Origin: Proteobacteria bacterium UBA1278
GTDB lineage: Bacteria > Pseudomonadota > Gammaproteobacteria > Comchoanobacterales > Comchoanobacteraceae
DNA length: 14,613 nucleotides
Direction: 5' to 3'
NCBI GenBank assembly: GCA_002308435.1
Contig: DBUY01000012.1
Coordinates: 1-14,613 of the forward strand
Part shown: piece after piece, positions 7,853 through 14,613 of the stretch
Layout: each line of letters starts with the position of its first letter
How positions within the stretch are numbered: position 1 is the first letter of the stretch
Position numbers and translations under genes: made by a program
Notes under the pieces: model-generated
What the model saw: only the letters and a program-made list of their open reading frames with translations
What the model was told of the DNA's origin: nothing
The model's database searches: none

Positions 7853-8920
7853 ATGCAACCGTGTTTAATAAAAAAAGAAGATCATGCTAAGCGTAAAGTC
7901 AATGCCTGGCACAATGGGTTAATCAAAACCGGCTACATGCGAACTAGCGCACTACCAGACTTATCTGACGTAAAAACAACTCATCATAAAGAAGATACTG
8001 CGACCGTGGAAGCAATTGAGTTCAATGAATCCATATCAGTCACTCAATTAAGCCAGCTCATACAGAGCAATCTGATTCAACTAGACCATAAGCTCGCATT
8101 ACTTGACTTCGATATGCAGGTAGTGGACGCTGGCATCCTAAGCGTGCTACTGCAGTGGATCAAAGAGTCCAACGTGGCGATCAAACAGCTCAATCTATCT
8201 TCCCTAGGTAACTGCTCCCGCGCGTGGCGACTATTTTTTGATTGGTTATTCGAACATCCTCAACGGATCGAAAGTATTAACTTAGGAGACACTCGGCTAA
8301 ATTTATCACGAGTTAAAGACCTAGTTTGTGTATTGCAAGATGAGAAAATCAGCATTGAGCGACTAGACCTTGGTAGCAGCATGTGGTCATTTGCTGACAT
8401 AAAATCATTTGTCTGGATGGGCGGACTAACAAGAACTGCTCAACTCAGTCGATTTTCACTAGGCGACTCCCGCCTATGCCAGCACGGCCAGCGTCTACTT
8501 GTTCAAGCTATCTGTCAAGCATCTTCATCCATTCGCATATTCAGCTCAGGGATCACACAGCTTGATAGCGCAGAATTAACCGTACTTTTGTCTTATCTTC
8601 ACTCTGCAGATAATCAACTTCGCTCATGTGTATTATCGAATCAGACTCTGGACGCTGATCACTCAGCCCAGCTGGCCGATGTCATATCACAAGCGAACAA
8701 CGTACAGAGCTTGGGAATTATTAACTGCTGGATTGATCATAAATCATTGGCATCACACACTACGAAAGTGGGTGTTATCCCTAACCTATACATCGAGGCA
8801 ATTACAGGCGGCCAAATTCAACAGCTCAGCGACACTTTTCATGAGCGTGGTTATGAAACCAGTCAGCAGATTTCCCGTCACAGAGTTCGGATGGCGTTAG
8901 CAAACATCCATGCACGCTAG
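7853..8920 (+). CDS. Leucine-rich-repeat-type solenoid protein
   Basis: I do not recognise a named homologue. The 355-residue protein has no signal peptide or membrane segment. After about 50 mostly polar residues it shows a regular repeat whose units begin near residues 52, 81, 110, 139, 168, 198, 227, 256 and 284, a spacing of 28-30. Each unit starts with an alternating hydrophobic strand, clearest in IKQLNL (110-115), IESINL (139-144) and IERLDLG (168-174), followed by an amphipathic helix. This is the ribonuclease-inhibitor-like LRR pattern, a protein-binding scaffold. The ATG at 7853 is preferred because GGGG at 7844-7847 precedes it by five bases; an in-frame TTG lies directly before it. 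Such proteins are common among effectors of Legionella relatives, but secretion is inference. Confidence 0.85.
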   Translation: MQPCLIKKEDHAKRKVNAWHNGLIKTGYMRTSALPDLSDVKTTHHKEDTATVEAIEFNESISVTQLSQLIQSNLIQLDHKLALLDFDMQVVDAGILSVLLQWIKESNVAIKQLNLSSLGNCSRAWRLFFDWLFEHPQRIESINLGDTRLNLSRVKDLVCVLQDEKISIERLDLGSSMWSFADIKSFVWMGGLTRTAQLSRFSLGDSRLCQHGQRLLVQAICQASSSIRIFSSGITQLDSAELTVLLSYLHSADNQLRSCVLSNQTLDADHSAQLADVISQANNVQSLGIINCWIDHKSLASHTTKVGVIPNLYIEAITGGQIQQLSDTFHERGYETSQQISRHRVRMALANIHAR

Positions 8921-9265
8921 TCAATCAATGGTGTAACCCGAACATCGAAATCGCTCACTAGCATCCAATTACGGCCCATCATGGCTAGATCGCTTTGTTT
9001 CATCAATTCAGTGATGTCAACGCTGATATTTCGAACCATCTATTATCATTCAGAGTGAATCACGATGGCGAGTCGATAAACTTATTGTATCAGGTGTTAT
9101 TGCGAGAGGATCAAACAAAATAAACATATCGGTAGATATTCTCCCTACGAACTATTTAGCGCTGACAAGCCGCTAATCTGTCAACGCACAACGGGGGATA
9201 AATTAAGACAAACTCACTGCAATCATGCGCTTACCAATAACGCAAACGAAAATATATCGATAATA
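8921..9265. other. Intergenic stretch, no convincing gene
   Basis: Between the LRR gene and the decarboxylase-like gene lie about 400 bases with stops in every frame. The only short open frame worth noting is on the - strand, 8917-9039: 40 codons from an ATG directly preceded by an in-frame stop, with no ribosome-binding site. I do not call it a gene. No clear terminator hairpin with a T-run, repeat array or tRNA is visible. The right end carries a promoter (see 9266-9294). It may be the eroded remains of a lost gene or plain spacer. Confidence 0.5.
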
Positions 9266-9294
9266 TTGTACTAATCGGGCAAAAAAGCTATGAT
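9266..9294 (+). promoter_or_regulatory. Putative promoter of the decarboxylase-like gene
   Basis: TTGTAC (9266-9271, three of six bases) is followed after 17 bases by TATGAT (9289-9294, five of six). Transcription would start near 9300, leaving about 27 bases before the GTG at 9328, with TAAGGA (9317-9322) as ribosome-binding site five bases ahead of that GTG. Confidence 0.45.
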
Positions 9295-9327
9295 GGGTGA
9301 ATATTTTTCCTCACAATAAGGACAACT

Positions 9328-10296
9328 GTGACGCCCGAGAAACAAGCGATTTTTACAGCACAAATGCCAGCTAATGTTTCCTTGATTGGACACTTATTTG
9401 GCCAGTCATGTCTTGCTTTCTCACTGCCAAAACTACACACAACAGTTAGTCTAAGTACCCATCGAGGCACAAAAGACACCTGGAAAATTACAAACACCGA
9501 GCGCCTTTCATACCAATCTATTGACCATTACCTAAAGCATTTACAACATGTTAAAACCCGACTTGGTTATGAGGGTGGCTTCTTTGTTCAATCTAACAAT
9601 TCATTTCCGATGGGGTTAGGCCTATCGAGCTCCTCATCAAGTTTCAGCGCACTAACTGCTTGTGCTGTGAAAGCAATTCAGGCAAGCGAGGACACCATCG
9701 CAAGAAAAATATCCAACGCCGACATCGCAATGCTCAGCGCACATGGAAAGCAATCGTCTCAGCACTCGTTCTACAGTCCGTGGTCTATTGCTGAAAATAC
9801 AAGTATCACTGGCGCCTCATTTTCTGACTATGATCAGCTCACCCATGTTGCACTCAAAGTATGTGATCAGCAAAAACGCATTACAATAGAGCAAATACTC
9901 GCACTCATTGAGAAAAATCCGCGCGCAGCGCAATACGAAGAGAATGCTCGTAAGCGCGTCTTAATATCCCACGAGTGCCTGCAATCAAAAAACTGGAAGG
10001 GTCTGTTTGACTGTGTCTGGGAAGACTTTATTGAACTGCAGCAATTATTTCACACCTCCAAACCTAGCTTTTCATTTCAAAGCGATGCAACAAAACAGCT
10101 TCTGCAGCAAGTCAAACATTGGTGGGATATATATGACGATGGGCCATTATTAACAATGGGCATGGGGTATGTAGTACACTTGCTGTTTAGGGCAGATCAA
10201 CAAAAGATGCGTCGAAAAATGCTCGATGGTCTTCAATTTCTAGCCTGCATAGAAGGCACTGAGCCTGAGCGTGAAGCAGTCGGCGCACTCGCCTAA
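9328..10296 (+). CDS. Divergent diphosphomevalonate decarboxylase-like GHMP protein
   Basis: A 322-residue protein of the GHMP kinase superfamily, closest by eye to diphosphomevalonate decarboxylase, which makes isopentenyl diphosphate from diphosphomevalonate with ATP. In order: an N-terminal PANVSLIGHLFG (14-25) where the family has a Lys-containing NIALIKYWGK-type motif; the ATP-binding serine loop GLGLSSSSSSFSAL (97-110); a QSSQHSFYSPW stretch (142-152) where the family has a GSxxCRS motif; and YDDGP (269-273), matching the DAGP motif with Asp270 as the catalytic base. The loop and Asp are kept, but the motif Arg (His146 or Ser143 here, depending on alignment) and the N-terminal Lys residues are replaced. 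GTG start with TAAGGA five bases upstream. It stands alone, with no other mevalonate gene nearby. It may be a changed or inactive paralogue. Confidence 0.75.
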   Translation: MTPEKQAIFTAQMPANVSLIGHLFGQSCLAFSLPKLHTTVSLSTHRGTKDTWKITNTERLSYQSIDHYLKHLQHVKTRLGYEGGFFVQSNNSFPMGLGLSSSSSSFSALTACAVKAIQASEDTIARKISNADIAMLSAHGKQSSQHSFYSPWSIAENTSITGASFSDYDQLTHVALKVCDQQKRITIEQILALIEKNPRAAQYEENARKRVLISHECLQSKNWKGLFDCVWEDFIELQQLFHTSKPSFSFQSDATKQLLQQVKHWWDIYDDGPLLTMGMGYVVHLLFRADQQKMRRKMLDGLQFLACIEGTEPEREAVGALA

Positions 10297-10462
10297 TCAG
10301 AACTAGATTTATGACCTCCATAAGTCAGATAAGTCCCTTAAAAAAAAGGTAAATGCTCGTTCGTGCAATGACATAGCAACGTTACAGAAAAATAACGACG
10401 GCCTAACTTCTAGGCACACAAATAAGAAAGAAGACCCTGTCATCTGAAACATGAGTATGCAG

Positions 10463-10831
10463 TTAGATAGAAGATAAATCCAGCCCACGTAAATCTGACA
10501 TAACACGGCTAACCGTTGCCAGAAGCTGGTTAAACTCATTTTTCTGTGCTGCTGTGAGATGGTCAAGTCCATGATGTTGCGTTATCCAATCATTTGCACG
10601 GCTTGTATGATAATGGAGTGCCGGCGTACTGGTGTAGCATGTGGCGCCTTTAAGGCTATGTAGGTAATCAGATAAGCCATCTAGGTCATCACTGTTCCTC
10701 AAGGCATTGAGTTCATCTTGATAGGAAGGTAGTTTCTCTATAAATGTCAGAAATAATTGCCGAGCCGACTGCTCATCACCAATTACCTTAGCACCATGGG
10801 AAAAGTCGATATATGGGTGATCAGTTACCAT
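10463..10831 (-). CDS. Stand-alone histidine phosphotransfer (HPt) protein
   Basis: A 122-residue cytoplasmic protein that is essentially a single HPt domain, the module that relays phosphate between a hybrid histidine kinase and a response regulator. His58 in HSLKGATCYTSTPAL (58-72) is the phosphoacceptor, in the HxLKG setting. The Cys-Tyr-x-x-x-Pro extension is typical of the C-terminal HPt of BarA/GacS/LetS kinases. The preceding helix (about 20-45, including FIEKLPSYQDEL) also fits that subfamily. Normally this domain is fused to the kinase; here it is separate. It begins 13 bases after the stop of the membrane-protein gene upstream, so the two are very likely co-transcribed. The partner kinase and regulator are not in the window. 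Confidence 0.85.
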   Translation of the reverse strand: MVTDHPYIDFSHGAKVIGDEQSARQLFLTFIEKLPSYQDELNALRNSDDLDGLSDYLHSLKGATCYTSTPALHYHTSRANDWITQHHGLDHLTAAQKNEFNQLLATVSRVMSDLRGLDLSSI

Positions 10832-10844
10832 ATGAACCTGACCA

Positions 10845-11807
10845 CTAGACTGATTTTACCGGCGTTGATTCAGACTCATCAGTAATAAATGTACGTATTT
10901 GTTCTGCCATCGAAGCAATGACAGCCTCTTGCATGAATGCACGGCTGGTAACAGCTGGTACAATTAACAAGCTCGGTACTTGGCTGAGCACAATGTGTGC
11001 ATAGGCCTTAGGTAAGGAGAGTAGGGTAGCGCTAAAAGTCAGTCGCAACACCCTAACCCAAGCAGTGAGTGACAACAGATGTGACCCAAAGCTTGCTGCA
11101 GAGGCCAGATTTGTGGACTCATCTGCCTCATCATTGTGCGTCGTTACCACAGCACTCGTAGCCTGCTTCGACAGATGGTTGCCCGTCCAGCGACTGACAA
11201 TCTCTAAGCAGTAGAATGCAGAAAGTAAGACGTAGGGTGCAGAGCACACACTGAGACATACTGGGTATTGCATGATAAGCGATAAGCCAGACAGACAAAA
11301 GGCAATCCAGCGGCTCGTTCTGGGATCTGAAACTGGATCACAATAATGGTCCAGATGCTCCTCTTTGATTGTTTCGCGAAACCATATATTTCCGAGTAAT
11401 GCACCAGAGCGGACTACATCATTGATGATGAATGAATAGAGTGATTGTACGTGTTGTGTGACGCTACTTGACAGCACACCAAATTTCAAGAGCAGCATCG
11501 AAAAAAACGAATAACAGAACAGTGATGATATCGCCAACTGAAATGTCAGATATGGCGTCTCAATGACGCCCTGACGAATCTTCCGGTCAGAAGATAACCA
11601 ACGATTGTAAAGACTCATCCCAAATTTCTGCAAATCCAACAACCAGTAGACACCATGAATAAAGAACAAGCCTGCTATTGCAGCTGTCTGGAGTGCTGGC
11701 GAAAGAATATTAACACTATAGGCAATAATCAGGGTGCCTAGGAATCGAAAAGCGACTTCGTAGTGAGTAAGCCGTTCAGAGAGTGATTTATAGATGGATT
11801 GTGCCAT
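10845..11807 (-). CDS. Unrecognised polytopic membrane protein
   Basis: I recognise no family. The 320-residue protein has hydrophobic segments at about 21-38, 42-58, 88-110, 167-186 and 187-204, and a weaker pair around 250-290; it is probably an inner-membrane protein with four to six helices. A polar, acidic loop (215-235) and an acidic C-terminus (302-316) are likely soluble. The segment 140-165 (RETIKEEHLDHYCDPVSDPR) is charged and Cys/His-containing but matches no motif known to me. No obvious Shine-Dalgarno precedes the ATG. It sits between the Sel1-repeat membrane protein (71-base gap) and the HPt gene (13-base gap) on the same strand, so a shared role is plausible but unproven. Confidence 0.75.
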   Translation of the reverse strand: MAQSIYKSLSERLTHYEVAFRFLGTLIIAYSVNILSPALQTAAIAGLFFIHGVYWLLDLQKFGMSLYNRWLSSDRKIRQGVIETPYLTFQLAISSLFCYSFFSMLLLKFGVLSSSVTQHVQSLYSFIINDVVRSGALLGNIWFRETIKEEHLDHYCDPVSDPRTSRWIAFCLSGLSLIMQYPVCLSVCSAPYVLLSAFYCLEIVSRWTGNHLSKQATSAVVTTHNDEADESTNLASAASFGSHLLSLTAWVRVLRLTFSATLLSLPKAYAHIVLSQVPSLLIVPAVTSRAFMQEAVIASMAEQIRTFITDESESTPVKSV

Positions 11808-11878
11808 GAGCGAGTGATCGATTAAAGTTATTACTAGATTAAAGTATTCCTAACCCGACTGCAAGTACCGGTGTATAA

Positions 11879-13501
11879 TCATATACGCGACGACAATGAG
11901 GGTTTTTCCTTTGATGGGGTATCAAAAGAAAGTGATCTAGAGACCTCATTCTCGTCCGATTGAGAACCCATGTTATCAGAGTCTGTGGCCTCAACTGCAG
12001 ATGTCTCACCTTCAAGGATTGGTACAAGATTATTTCTGTAGGGCGTTATACCCTGGCCCAATCGGGTAGTAATCGTCGATGGAGAGTCAGGCGACTGCGG
12101 CTTGGATGCATCCATTAAATCTGAAAATCGAGTGTGCAACTGTTTCAACTGACTCTCATCCATTGATTCTGTGCTAGGGCTGTCCATTGGTATCGAGCTT
12201 ATATTATCAATGTCCGAGACATCCTCTACACTTGTTTTGCCTGACTGATTTCCGGTCGGCGGTTTAGGAATGAATAGCTTTGAGAATAAGGCAACATCAT
12301 GGATGTTCCGATTGTTATGCTCACGCTCAATAATCTGATGATATTCATGCAGATCATCACTATTGTTGAGGAGTGTTTGAGAATCAGATCTTTTGTTATC
12401 TGACTTAAGTAACTTCTGCGTCGTCCAGCAATACAGTAGCAGCGCATCATCTTTATCCCTTGTCGGGGTATGTCGATGATCACGTGAGATGGAATTATGC
12501 TGCATCACCCATTTACTTTGAGACTGAATCGTCACACATGTTTTTATTTGGTAATCTGTGGGTTGAGTAGAAGTTGGTTCTGTTGTCATATTCAACCTGT
12601 GAAAATCAAGCCACATGAGCTCATTCACCGCATCTGCATGCGGCGATCTATCTGCTGTAGTGCGATCCCAATTTGCTGCTTTTCTAAAATAGGACTCCGC
12701 TACATCTTTTGATTCCTGAGGAAATAAAACATGAAGCTGATGGAATTTACCAAGTCGATAGTAGCAATCTAGAGAATTTACAGTATCGTTTCTTGCTTGC
12801 TCCACTAGATCTTGTTCGTAAGTATCTTTTAGAGCTTGGTAGGCACGGAGTGCTTGACGTCTCAGTGATGGGTCTTTGGTAGTTCTTATGATTTCAACAT
12901 ATTGAATGATAGCATAAAGTGGATGTTTTTCGGTGCCACAGCCATCTCGATAACAATGTGCGAGCAAGAGCTTTGAATATTCACAACCAGCCAGGGCAGG
13001 CGCACGAAGTCGCTCATAGTATGTTGCCTGGTATCGCTGATCATAGGTTCGAATGAGATCATAGTTTTCTGGGATTTGAGATGCAGCACCCGCTGTGATT
13101 CTTGGTGGAGTTGGCTGAGTGACACGTTGTAACCTAAACGTGTGACTAATAAATCTTGCTACCACAATATAGCTAATTGATAACACCGCGATTGAAAGCA
13201 TCTTTCCCCAGTGCACCAGGTTGCTCTGCGTCACGAAATAAAGGACACTTACCATGCACACCAATAACAGCAATTGACAAAGTAGATTATAATTCGTTAG
13301 CTGGTCAGTGAAGGCCTTAGGAAAAGGCCAGAATATACCAGCACCATACTCTGTGTAGAGAATCAACATACAACAAGCAATGACCAACGTTGCAGAATGC
13401 CACAGAGCAACACCAGCATGGAGAAGAAAAATACACAGTGATAATAAAATCGCAGCGTAGAGTGTAAAACGGAGAATGATCGAGTTTGACGGTGCTTTCA
13501 T
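11879..13501 (-). CDS. Membrane-anchored Sel1-repeat protein with long acidic tail
   Basis: A 540-residue protein in three parts. The N-terminus has four hydrophobic segments (about 9-29, 33-52, 72-91, 100-118), so it is anchored in the inner membrane. The middle holds Sel1-like (TPR-related) repeats: ALAGCEYSKLLLAHCYRDG (169-187) continuing to about 205 with the GCGT turn, and a second unit YYRLGKFHQLHVLFPQ (247-262) ending in YFRKAA (271-276). These helical repeats usually bind other proteins. The last ~130 residues are low-complexity and rich in Ser, Asp, Glu and Pro, ending KEKPSLSSRI, so probably disordered. I know no homologue. Sel1 proteins are frequent in host-associated Legionellales, and an acidic/Ser-rich C-terminus is compatible with, but not proof of, a type IV secretion signal. 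Confidence 0.75.
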   Translation of the reverse strand: MKAPSNSIILRFTLYAAILLSLCIFLLHAGVALWHSATLVIACCMLILYTEYGAGIFWPFPKAFTDQLTNYNLLCQLLLLVCMVSVLYFVTQSNLVHWGKMLSIAVLSISYIVVARFISHTFRLQRVTQPTPPRITAGAASQIPENYDLIRTYDQRYQATYYERLRAPALAGCEYSKLLLAHCYRDGCGTEKHPLYAIIQYVEIIRTTKDPSLRRQALRAYQALKDTYEQDLVEQARNDTVNSLDCYYRLGKFHQLHVLFPQESKDVAESYFRKAANWDRTTADRSPHADAVNELMWLDFHRLNMTTEPTSTQPTDYQIKTCVTIQSQSKWVMQHNSISRDHRHTPTRDKDDALLLYCWTTQKLLKSDNKRSDSQTLLNNSDDLHEYHQIIEREHNNRNIHDVALFSKLFIPKPPTGNQSGKTSVEDVSDIDNISSIPMDSPSTESMDESQLKQLHTRFSDLMDASKPQSPDSPSTITTRLGQGITPYRNNLVPILEGETSAVEATDSDNMGSQSDENEVSRSLSFDTPSKEKPSLSSRI

Positions 13502-13528
13502 GAAAAAACTGTTATGCCCTTTTACTGA

Positions 13529-13557
13529 ATACTATGCGGATTCTTCGTGGATTGCAA
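13529..13557 (-). promoter_or_regulatory. Putative promoter of the Sel1-repeat gene
   Basis: Read on the - strand, TTGCAA (13557-13552) is followed after exactly 17 bases by TAGTAT (13534-13529); each matches four of six consensus bases. The start of transcription would fall near 13522, about 20 bases before the ATG at 13501. The 86-base gap to the protease gene upstream would allow this separate transcription unit for the Sel1, membrane and HPt genes. Confidence 0.4.
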
Positions 13558-13587
13558 TAGCCTAAAAGTAGTGCCTATCACTCAGTG

Positions 13588-14613
13588 CTAGTCCGACCGA
13601 CTAACACCTGATTGACTGTTTAGAACCAGGAATACTGATTTATTTTGTCGAATCAGCTCGATCAGCAAAGGCTTATCAGTTTGCTTGACACGGGCGAGGT
13701 CACTTAATTCTCGTACTTTTACGGTGCCTATCTGCTGTATCACATCGCCAGGCAGTAGGCCTGCCAGCCAGCCAGGGCTCTCTGCCATCGTATTTTGAAC
13801 CAATAAGCCACGTACAGTCGTGCCAACCCGATCTACAGCCTCGTAGCGCACCACACTAACACCATCAAGTAAATGGGCAGGTGCATTTTGAGGTACATCA
13901 AGCGAGCTCGCGGAGCTACCAGTTAGTGTGATTGATTTATTATTTCTAACGACACGTAGTGCGATACTACTTCCCTCACGAAGACTATACACAGTTGCGG
14001 CGAGTTGTGCAGACGTCGCTACAGGCTGATTATTGATTCTCGTAATAATGTCACGCTGTTTTAGGCCGATTGCATCTGCCGTTGATCCAGGTGCGACATC
14101 AGAAACGACGACACCGGCCTGAACAGACTGAGCACCGAGCGCGATCGCCATATCTCGGGAAAGATTCTGAACATGCACACCAAGACGCCCTGGCTTCGTT
14201 TGTCCATATTGGAGAAGTTGTTCAGCAACGTTTCGAGCTAGCGATACCGGAATAGCAAAGCCAACACCATTGTTTCCACCTTGCACACCAATAATCATGG
14301 TGTTTACGCCAATTAACTGCCCATCTCGATTGATCAATGGTCCACCAGAGTTCCCTTGGTTTATTGCAGAATCTGTTTGAATGAAATCCTGGAGCGGGCT
14401 ACTAATCGATCGGTGCATTGCGCTGACAATACCGAAAGTAACAGACTGCGGTAATCCAAATGAACTACCAATTGCATAAACAGAGTCCCCAACAGAGACT
14501 TCAACCGGATGCTCAAGTGTTAAAATCGCGTCAGAGCGCATGGACGTGCGCAGCACAGCGAGGTCAAGAACTGGGTCGACGCCGACAATTTTCGCCAGAG
14601 ATTCATTGCCATT
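13588..14613 (-). CDS. HtrA/DegP/DegQ-type periplasmic serine protease (5' end missing)
   Basis: The gene runs off the right edge; 341 codons are present, open to the last base. The trypsin-like protease domain is cut so that signal peptide and catalytic His are outside, but the catalytic Asp (residue 17 counted from the edge, in VLDLAVL) and Ser (residue 89, in QGNSGGPL) are present. Two PDZ domains follow (about 142-230 and 248-331), the first beginning RLGVHVQ and containing GDV/RDII-type carboxylate-binding strands. Two PDZ domains indicate DegP or DegQ rather than DegS. These are periplasmic chaperone-proteases for misfolded envelope proteins. The GTG at 14556 is only an internal Val codon. 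Whether it is DegP or DegQ cannot be decided without the N-terminal loop. Confidence 0.93.
   Translation of the reverse strand, partial: NGNESLAKIVGVDPVLDLAVLRTSMRSDAILTLEHPVEVSVGDSVYAIGSSFGLPQSVTFGIVSAMHRSISSPLQDFIQTDSAINQGNSGGPLINRDGQLIGVNTMIIGVQGGNNGVGFAIPVSLARNVAEQLLQYGQTKPGRLGVHVQNLSRDMAIALGAQSVQAGVVVSDVAPGSTADAIGLKQRDIITRINNQPVATSAQLAATVYSLREGSSIALRVVRNNKSITLTGSSASSLDVPQNAPAHLLDGVSVVRYEAVDRVGTTVRGLLVQNTMAESPGWLAGLLPGDVIQQIGTVKVRELSDLARVKQTDKPLLIELIRQNKSVFLVLNSQSGVSRSD

Noticed and set aside
10395..10420. Hairpin GCCTA/TAGGC between the convergent genes
   Set aside because: The stem is only five pairs and no T-run follows on either strand, so it is not convincing as a terminator.
13560..13587. 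Possible terminator after the protease gene (AGTG/CACT followed by CTTTT on the - strand)
   Set aside because: A four-pair stem is too short to support a call.
1..14613. CRISPR arrays, insertion sequences, phage or integrase genes, tRNA attachment sites
   Set aside because: No regularly spaced repeats, transposase-like motifs or inverted terminal repeats were seen on either strand.

Overview
The window looks like a chromosomal segment of a gammaproteobacterium. Its core is a peptidoglycan/division (dcw) block in the order murE-murF-mraY-murD-ftsW-murG (257-7737), all on the + strand and almost without gaps. The Gram-negative type of the organism follows from the meso-diaminopimelate motif DNPR in MurE, a DegP/DegQ-type periplasmic protease and a BarA/GacS-type phosphotransfer domain. 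An apparent mevalonate-pathway homologue, a leucine-rich-repeat protein and a Sel1-repeat membrane protein recall host-associated Legionellales (Legionella/Coxiella relatives). That placement is inference, not proof.

Layout. Positions 1-256 hold no gene I can support, but contain an extended -10 promoter just upstream of murE. Six cell-wall genes follow in one operon: MurE, MurF and MurD are ATP-dependent ligases building the stem peptide, MraY and MurG make lipid I and lipid II, and FtsW polymerises glycan at the septum. The usual downstream partners (murC, murB/ddl, ftsQ, ftsA, ftsZ) are absent, so the cluster stops at murG. Next comes an independently promoted gene for a solenoid of about nine 29-residue leucine-rich-type repeats (7853-8920), then a roughly 400-base stretch without a convincing gene. 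A divergent diphosphomevalonate-decarboxylase-like GHMP protein (9328-10296) follows; it has lost several family-typical residues.

The right part is on the - strand and converges on the left part at about 10.3-10.46 kb. Reading leftwards from the right edge, it holds the C-terminal part of an HtrA/DegP/DegQ serine protease cut by the window end. After it come a Sel1-repeat membrane protein with a long Ser/Asp/Glu-rich tail, an unrecognised polytopic membrane protein, and a stand-alone histidine phosphotransfer (HPt) protein. The last two are 13 bases apart.

The cell-wall block is ordinary and confidently named. The novelty lies in the accessory genes: the LRR protein, the degenerate decarboxylase, and the Sel1/membrane/HPt group. 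No function can be assigned to these from sequence alone beyond their fold families.
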